Positions 59,150 to 64,000 of a stretch of DNA of 64,000 nucleotides are shown here, piece by piece. Under the pieces are notes generated by a model. It did not search any database. It was not told the origin of the DNA and saw only the letters and a program-made list of their open reading frames with translations. Position 1 is the stretch's first letter. Every line of letters starts with the position of its first letter. The position numbers were made by a program, and so were the translations under genes. This stretch comes from an uncultured Paracoccaceae bacterium (lineage in GTDB: Bacteria > Pseudomonadota > Alphaproteobacteria > Rhodobacterales > Rhodobacteraceae). The DNA lies in assembly GCA_951812615.1 (NCBI GenBank), contig CATOSU010000001.1:310001-374000 (forward strand), in the 5' to 3' direction.

Positions 59150-59917
59150 ATGCCTCCAGCAACGTTTCACGATCTGAAAGACACCTCGGTCTTCATCACC
59201 GGCGGCGGGTCCGGCATCGGTGCCGAACTGACCATGGGGTTTCTCGAACAGGGGGCGCGGGTGGCCTTCATTGATATGGCCGACTGCGCAGACTTCGTTT
59301 CCACGGCTCAGGCCCGAACCGGACAGACGCCCTTGTTCATCCGCGGCGATGTTACCGACACCGCTGCCTTGCAGGCCGCCATCGACGATGCCACCCAGGC
59401 GCATGGTCCGGTGACGGTTCTGGTAAACAACGCCGCGAACGACATGCGCCACGAACTGGCAGGAGTGACCGAAGAGTTCTGGACCTGGATGATCGATATC
59501 AACCTAAAGGCGTATTACTTTGCCTGCCAGGCCGTCGCGCCGGGGATGCAGGAGGCCGGGTCTGGTGCGATCATCAATTTCAGTTCCATCAGCTATATGA
59601 TGGGGCAGCCGGACCTGTCGATCTACACCACCGCCAACGGCGGGATCACGGCCATGACGCGCAGCCTGTCGCGAGCGTTGGGACCGAAAAACATACGGGT
59701 GAATGCCGTCGCGCCGGGCTGGGTGCTGACCGAAAAGCAGTTGGACAAATGGGCCACACCCGAAGCTTTGGCCGCGCATTTGGGAATGCAGGCCCTCAAG
59801 GAACATATGACACCACAGGACATGGTTGGGCCGGTGCTGTTTCTGGCATCGAACGCCAGCCGGATGATGACGGGTCAATGCGTGGTCGTCGATGGCGGGG
59901 TGGCAACCACCGGCTGA
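59150..59917 (+). CDS. SDR-family oxidoreductase with Lys-to-Asn in the active site
   Basis: A 255-residue short-chain dehydrogenase. The cofactor motif TGGGSGIGAE lies at residues 17-26, the NNAAN motif at about 93-97, Asn118 in MIDINLK, and the catalytic Ser146 in NFSSISYMMG. The usual YxxxK motif reads YTTANGG, so Tyr159 is present but Lys163 is Asn. AAC differs from AAG by one base. The substrate is unknown. A LacI-type operator is found upstream, so a sugar-responsive gene is possible. Confidence 0.82.
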   Translation: MPPATFHDLKDTSVFITGGGSGIGAELTMGFLEQGARVAFIDMADCADFVSTAQARTGQTPLFIRGDVTDTAALQAAIDDATQAHGPVTVLVNNAANDMRHELAGVTEEFWTWMIDINLKAYYFACQAVAPGMQEAGSGAIINFSSISYMMGQPDLSIYTTANGGITAMTRSLSRALGPKNIRVNAVAPGWVLTEKQLDKWATPEALAAHLGMQALKEHMTPQDMVGPVLFLASNASRMMTGQCVVVDGGVATTG

Positions 59918-60065
59918 TGACAATTGCCGTCATGTTAGCCAAGGTCGTTGAGGTCCGGCGAAAACTGGATTTTCTCCCGCAAAGTTAGTCTGTTGCGAAG
60001 GACTTGAGAACAAGAGAATTACACGGTCTGGCCGCGGTATTCGGGACGCTGCAGGACCTCCTGTT

Positions 60066-60869
60066 CTAGACGGCCGCGCGGTCGAACAAGTCACGGAGAT
60101 GGCGGGCGGTTTCTGCGGCATGCGTTATTGGAACCATGTGCCCGGCGCCCTCAATCACCGCGTTGGCGGCATTCGGCAGGCGTCGCACCAGCCCGTCGTT
60201 CACCACCTGAACGATCGGCGGGCTGAGCGCCCCGCGGACCAGCAGCGCCGGTATGGTGACACAATCCAGAACGCCGGGCTCAAGAATGCCAGTCCGGTCC
60301 ATCACGGCGGGGCCACTGGCCTGAACAATATGCACCCCTCGCATCATCGCGTTGCGGGTCTGGTCCGGCAGATCATCCCATCTCGGACCCTCTTCGTCCC
60401 CCCACATCCGGTTGAAACGCCGGGCAGCCAGGGCTTCGTCGCCCTGTTCGAACGCCTCGAAGACGGGCGCGGAGGCATTCTGATCCTGCTGAAACACCGC
60501 CGGATCGTCAATTGCGGCCACTGCAAAGAAAACGGGCTCGACCATTGTCACCGTCCGGACCAGATCGGGAAGCTCCACAGCCAGCCGCAATGCGAGCGTG
60601 CCGCCGAAGGAATGCCCGATCACATCCATGGGTTCGGTGAGACTGGGAAGGACCGCTTCGATCATCCGGTCCTGAAAGTCACCCTGCCGGTCCCAATCCG
60701 GACTGCGGCCATGAGACAACATGTCAGGCGCAACAAACGTGCAGTCCTCAAACTCTTCGGACAGCTTCCGCCAGACGCCGGAATGGGCAATTGTGCAGTG
60801 TATCGCCAGAACCCGGCGGGGACCGTCGCCGAGAATTCGGACGTTGAGCGGCTGCGAAACGCCGCTCAT
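60066..60869 (-). CDS. Alpha/beta hydrolase
   Basis: A 267-residue alpha/beta-hydrolase-fold protein with the nucleophile elbow VIGHSFGGTLALRLA (Ser about residue 88) and the His in GAGHMVPITHAAE (about residue 244). The oxyanion-hole region LAIHCTIAHSGVWRKL is also present. The substrate is not known. It overlaps the isomerase-like gene by four bases and is probably co-transcribed with it. Confidence 0.85.
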   Translation of the reverse strand: MSGVSQPLNVRILGDGPRRVLAIHCTIAHSGVWRKLSEEFEDCTFVAPDMLSHGRSPDWDRQGDFQDRMIEAVLPSLTEPMDVIGHSFGGTLALRLAVELPDLVRTVTMVEPVFFAVAAIDDPAVFQQDQNASAPVFEAFEQGDEALAARRFNRMWGDEEGPRWDDLPDQTRNAMMRGVHIVQASGPAVMDRTGILEPGVLDCVTIPALLVRGALSPPIVQVVNDGLVRRLPNAANAVIEGAGHMVPITHAAETARHLRDLFDRAAV

Positions 60870-61468
60870 TCGGTCAGAGTCGCAAGATGTGCATCCAGAT
60901 CGCTGAGCCGGTCCTGTCCCCAGAACCGCTGATCATCCGGGGTAATGTAAAACGGTGCGCCAAACACACCGCGGTCCACCGCTTCTTCCAGATTTGCGGC
61001 ATAGGTCTCGGCTCCGGTCAGCAGGCCACTGTTTGCAAGATCCGGGTCGAACCCGGCGTCCTCGAGACAGGCGCGGATGACCGTGTCGTCCGAAATGTCC
61101 TTGTCATCCGCCCAGCAGGACCGGGTGAAGGCATGAACAAGCCGCCCCATGTCGCCGCCGCCCGCGTTTTGCGCGGAAATGCAGGCGTAAGAGGAGGGCG
61201 CCATGTTCACGGGCCAGTAGGCCGGGCTGATGTTGAAGGGCAGACCCGCCTTGGCCGCCTGCCTGTTCAGATCCTGTGCCCTGTATTGCTGGCGAGAGAT
61301 ATGTCGTTCTTTCGGCAGCACACCACCGGTCCGGGCGAACAACGCCGCAAGATCGACCGGTTTGTAAGCGATCGACGCGCCGTGGCGCGCTGCAATTTCC
61401 TCCAACCGGGTGCCGGCCAGATAGGTGAATGGCGAAACTGTCGCAAAGAAGTAAACGATTTCGGTCAT
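60866..61468 (-). CDS. 2-hydroxychromene-2-carboxylate isomerase-like (DsbA-fold) protein
   Basis: A 200-residue DsbA/kappa-GST-fold protein. The N-terminal IVYFFATVSPFTYLAGTRLEEIAARHG with Ser12 in the glutathione-binding position and the C-terminal GVFGAPFYITPDDQRFWGQDRLSDL are typical of HCCA isomerases, which act in naphthalene-type degradation. No naphthalene pathway is nearby, so a general glutathione-linked role with the adjacent hydrolase is likely. It is divergent from prs. Confidence 0.85.
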   Translation of the reverse strand: MTEIVYFFATVSPFTYLAGTRLEEIAARHGASIAYKPVDLAALFARTGGVLPKERHISRQQYRAQDLNRQAAKAGLPFNISPAYWPVNMAPSSYACISAQNAGGGDMGRLVHAFTRSCWADDKDISDDTVIRACLEDAGFDPDLANSGLLTGAETYAANLEEAVDRGVFGAPFYITPDDQRFWGQDRLSDLDAHLATLTE

Positions 61469-61576
61469 GTATTCCGATCCTGTCGTGTCGTTCTTTGCGC
61501 GACCGTAAGGCCGTGCTAAGCGGTGTCAACATCACGAATCTGTCACATTCCTGCTGCTGCTCCGGGGACCACTTCT

Positions 61577-62596
61577 ATGGCGACACTTACCGAACCCAAG
61601 CTTATCGCTGGGAACGCAAATCCATTGCTGGCGCAGGCCATTGCCCGACGCATGACCATGCACCGAGGCGTAAACATCGGGCTGCTCGATGCACGGGTCG
61701 AAAGGTTCAATGATGGCGAGATCTTCGTCGAAGTGTTCGAGAATGTCCGCGGCGAGGATATGTTCATCATTCAGCCCACCTCGAACCCCGCAAATGACAA
61801 TCTGATGGAGCTGCTGATCATGTCCGACGCGTTGCGCCGGTCTTCGGCGGCGCGGATCACTGCTGTATTGCCCTATTTCGGATACGCGCGGCAGGATCGG
61901 CGGACCAAGGCGCGCACCCCGATTTCGGCCAAACTTGTGGCCAATATGCTGGTCGGTGCCGGAATCGAGCGCGTGCTGACGATGGACCTGCACGCCGCGC
62001 AAATTCAGGGCTTTTTCGATATCCCGGTCGACAATCTTTACGCCAGCCCGGTTTTCGCGCTGGATATCATGACCCAGTTCAAGGATCAGATGGACGATCT
62101 TATGGTGGTATCCCCCGATGTGGGCGGCGTAGCCCGCGCGCGCGAACTGGCCAAGCGTATTCAGGCCCCGCTGTCTATTGTCGACAAGCGGCGGGAAAAG
62201 GCCGGCGAGGTCGCCGAAATGACCGTTATCGGCAACGTCGAAGGCAAGATCTGCCTGATCGTCGATGACATTTGCGATACCGCCGGAACCTTGTGCAAGG
62301 CCGCTGATCTGCTGATCGAAAACGGCGCGAAAGAGGTTCACTCCTACATCAGCCACGGCGTTCTAAGCGGCCCGGCGGTGGAACGGGTCACCAAATCGTC
62401 GATGAAATCGCTGGTGATTACGGACACGATCCAGCCAACCGATCCGGTGAAATCGGCTCAGAACATTCGGATCGTGCCGACCGCTCCGATTTTTGCACAG
62501 GCGATCCTGAACATCTGGAACGGGACATCGGTGTCGTCGCTGTTCGACGACCGGACGTTGTCGCCGATCTACGAAACGCTCTACGCGACGGGCTGA
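61577..62596 (+). CDS. prs: Ribose-phosphate pyrophosphokinase
   Basis: The product makes PRPP from ribose-5-phosphate and ATP, for nucleotides, histidine and tryptophan. The 339-residue protein has [18 protein letters not shown] near 45, [27 protein letters not shown] near 98 (ATP-binding), [20 protein letters not shown] and the PRPP loop [13 protein letters not shown] near 230. [15 protein letters not shown] is the natural start although the frame is open upstream. It is divergent from the isomerase-like gene. Confidence 0.97.
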   Translation: MATLTEPKLIAGNANPLLAQAIARRMTMHRGVNIGLLDARVERFNDGEIFVEVFENVRGEDMFIIQPTSNPANDNLMELLIMSDALRRSSAARITAVLPYFGYARQDRRTKARTPISAKLVANMLVGAGIERVLTMDLHAAQIQGFFDIPVDNLYASPVFALDIMTQFKDQMDDLMVVSPDVGGVARARELAKRIQAPLSIVDKRREKAGEVAEMTVIGNVEGKICLIVDDICDTAGTLCKAADLLIENGAKEVHSYISHGVLSGPAVERVTKSSMKSLVITDTIQPTDPVKSAQNIRIVPTAPIFAQAILNIWNGTSVSSLFDDRTLSPIYETLYATG

Positions 62597-62599
62597 AGG

Positions 62600-62950
62600 T
62601 CAGTAGAGTTCCCATTCTTCGGGATCGTGCAATTCGCCGATCGCAATCCACGCAACGCGCAATCGGGCAAACCGGGTGTCGCCCCATGTGCGAAAGACCA
62701 GTTCACAGCCGTGTTCGGTGACATTTTCGGCGACGATCTCGGCCCGAATCGCCGCATTGGTGTCTGCGTCCCAGAGAGAGATGGACGCCTGAACACTGGG
62801 TGGCGACCGATAGCTTTCGCTAAACTGGATTGCGCGGCGTTTTTCGCGGGGGCCGGTGCCCGTCCACATCTCTCCGTCGTTTTCAAAATCTGAAAACACG
62901 GCAACGTCGCCCTGGTCTATTCCGACGTGATGGGATCGAAGCTTTTTCAT
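62600..62950 (-). CDS. H-type lectin domain protein
   Basis: A 116-residue protein without signal peptide. GDVAVFSDFENDGEMWTGTGPREKR, SPPSVQASISLWDADTNAAIRAEI and VFRTWGDTRFARLRVAWIAIGE form the H-type lectin fold (known from Helix and Dictyostelium lectins). I recall this small protein next to atp genes in many roseobacters. Its function in bacteria is unknown. It is convergent with prs (3 bases between stops). Confidence 0.85.
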   Translation of the reverse strand: MKKLRSHHVGIDQGDVAVFSDFENDGEMWTGTGPREKRRAIQFSESYRSPPSVQASISLWDADTNAAIRAEIVAENVTEHGCELVFRTWGDTRFARLRVAWIAIGELHDPEEWELY

Positions 62951-63120
62951 TTTGTTGGCCGAAAACCCGGCTATTGACTACGAATTAGGCGACTTTTACA
63001 AAACCTGCCGCGTACGTGAAGCCCGTTTGGTCGGGAAGGGCTCGATATCACACATCTGGGAAACAATTTCCGCCGCTGACTGCGGCCAGTGTCCAGCCGT
63101 AAACAAAACTGCCAAACCCC

Positions 63121-63150
63121 GGAAATGGAAACGGCCCCGCAAGGGGGCCG
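63121..63150 (-). terminator. Terminator of the ATP synthase operon
   Basis: 7-bp GC stem CGGCCCC with GGGGCCG (63132-63150), then TTTCCATTTCC on the minus strand, 22 bases after the atpC stop. It is a good intrinsic terminator. Confidence 0.75.
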
Positions 63151-63171
63151 GTTCGCAGGATTTGAGTCCGG

Positions 63172-63567
63172 TCAAACCATTGTTTCAGCCAGATGGGCGA
63201 GATCCGCCAGCGTCTTGGCCGTCAGGTCCTTCTTCGTGTCCTCAGCAGCTTCGTGGGCCGCTTCGGCTTCCTGACGCAGGGCGTCCAGAAACTCGCGGGT
63301 CACTTCGCCGCGCGGCACTGCCTTTTCAGCCAGCACCGAAGCGGATGTTGCGTTGATTTCGGCAAACCCGCCCGAGACCACATATTCCTCGGTCCCCGAC
63401 GCGCCTTCAATCCGAAGAACGCCGGGACGCAGGGTGGTGATCATCGGCATGTGATCGGGCATCGCCGTCATGTCGCCCTCGCTGCCCGGGATCGAAACGG
63501 ACGCCACCTGCATGGAGGCAAGCCGCCGCTCCGGGCTGACGAGATCGAATTGCATCGTGTCGGCCAT
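63172..63567 (-). CDS. atpC: ATP synthase F1 epsilon subunit
   Basis: A 131-residue subunit, part of the F1 rotor and its regulation. The beta-sandwich begins [49 protein letters not shown], typical of AtpC, and the C-terminal part is helical ([23 protein letters not shown]). The ribosome site AAGGAG overlaps the atpD stop, and only nine bases separate the two genes. It is the last gene of the atp operon here. Confidence 0.95.
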   Translation of the reverse strand: MADTMQFDLVSPERRLASMQVASVSIPGSEGDMTAMPDHMPMITTLRPGVLRIEGASGTEEYVVSGGFAEINATSASVLAEKAVPRGEVTREFLDALRQEAEAAHEAAEDTKKDLTAKTLADLAHLAETMV

Positions 63568-63576
63568 AACAGCTCC

Positions 63577-64000
<424 letters not shown>

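Noticed and set aside
58238-59452. 404-codon minus-strand frame across the protease 3' half and SDR start
   Set aside because: Runs opposite two better genes and has no recognisable domain.

Overview
The window is a gene-dense, GC-rich chromosomal segment of an alphaproteobacterium. It is most likely a member of the Roseobacter group (Rhodobacterales, Rhodobacteraceae). The indicators are a SAM/SAH-type riboswitch in front of metK, an irr / fabA-fabB-fabI block, an rpoH2-type sigma factor behind an RpoE-type promoter, an atpD-atpC / H-type lectin / prs order, and GC-rich codon use that leaves long antisense shadow frames. No tRNA, rRNA, CRISPR array, prophage or insertion sequence was seen. 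Almost everything is chromosomal core, with accessory islands between about 11 and 15 kb, 20 and 34 kb, and 57 and 61 kb.

Layout. 1-8.4 kb, mostly minus strand: cmk (partial), aroA, trmB, then metK with its riboswitch, lnt, corC, ybeY and phoH; a GNAT acetyltransferase gene sits on the other strand between trmB and metK. 8.4-11.9 kb: two small secreted proteins of unknown function in divergent orientation, miaB, and a glycosyltransferase-like gene. 12-15.7 kb: an arsenate-detoxification pair (ArsJ-type exporter plus its GAPDH) whose 3' end runs into a cluster of three perfect palindromes, then a GFA protein and a phytanoyl-CoA dioxygenase-like enzyme. 15.8-19.3 kb: irr divergent from fabA, fabB and fabI, the unsaturated fatty acid block. 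19.4-26.8 kb: an HAD dehalogenase-like enzyme, a serine/threonine dehydratase, a nuclease-fold protein, a duplicated scrap of the dehydratase gene, an RTX protein behind an FNR-type promoter, pcaD and an MFS exporter.

26.9-34.4 kb is the most unusual stretch: a tightly packed plus-strand run of zinc alcohol dehydrogenase, Fe/2-oxoglutarate dioxygenase, HD-domain diiron oxygenase, enolase-superfamily protein, amidase, aldose 1-epimerase and glucokinase. The dioxygenase plus HD pair matches the logic of TmpA/TmpB or PhnY/PhnZ organophosphonate cleavage, and the HD protein keeps the whole PhnZ-type ligand set. Its combination with sugar-acid-type enzymes is not a pathway I recognise.

34.4-49.3 kb: trpS, a rhomboid-fold protein lacking its catalytic residues, murJ, a DUF4345 protein divergent from an AraC regulator, glnD, an LpoA-like lipoprotein divergent from rsmI-yraN-gshB, comM, a GST, a phosphoglycerate-mutase-type phosphatase and cobU. 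49.4-53.9 kb, plus strand: rpoH2, a ChaN-like protein, coaBC, dut and a membrane-anchored ThiF/MoeB protein. 54-61.5 kb: a trans-sulfuration-type PLP enzyme, an M3 oligopeptidase, an FHA-TM-trypsin-like protease, an SDR whose catalytic Lys is Asn, an alpha/beta hydrolase and a 2-hydroxychromene-2-carboxylate isomerase-like protein. 61.6-64 kb: prs, an H-type lectin protein, and the end of the ATP synthase operon (atpD partial, atpC, terminator).
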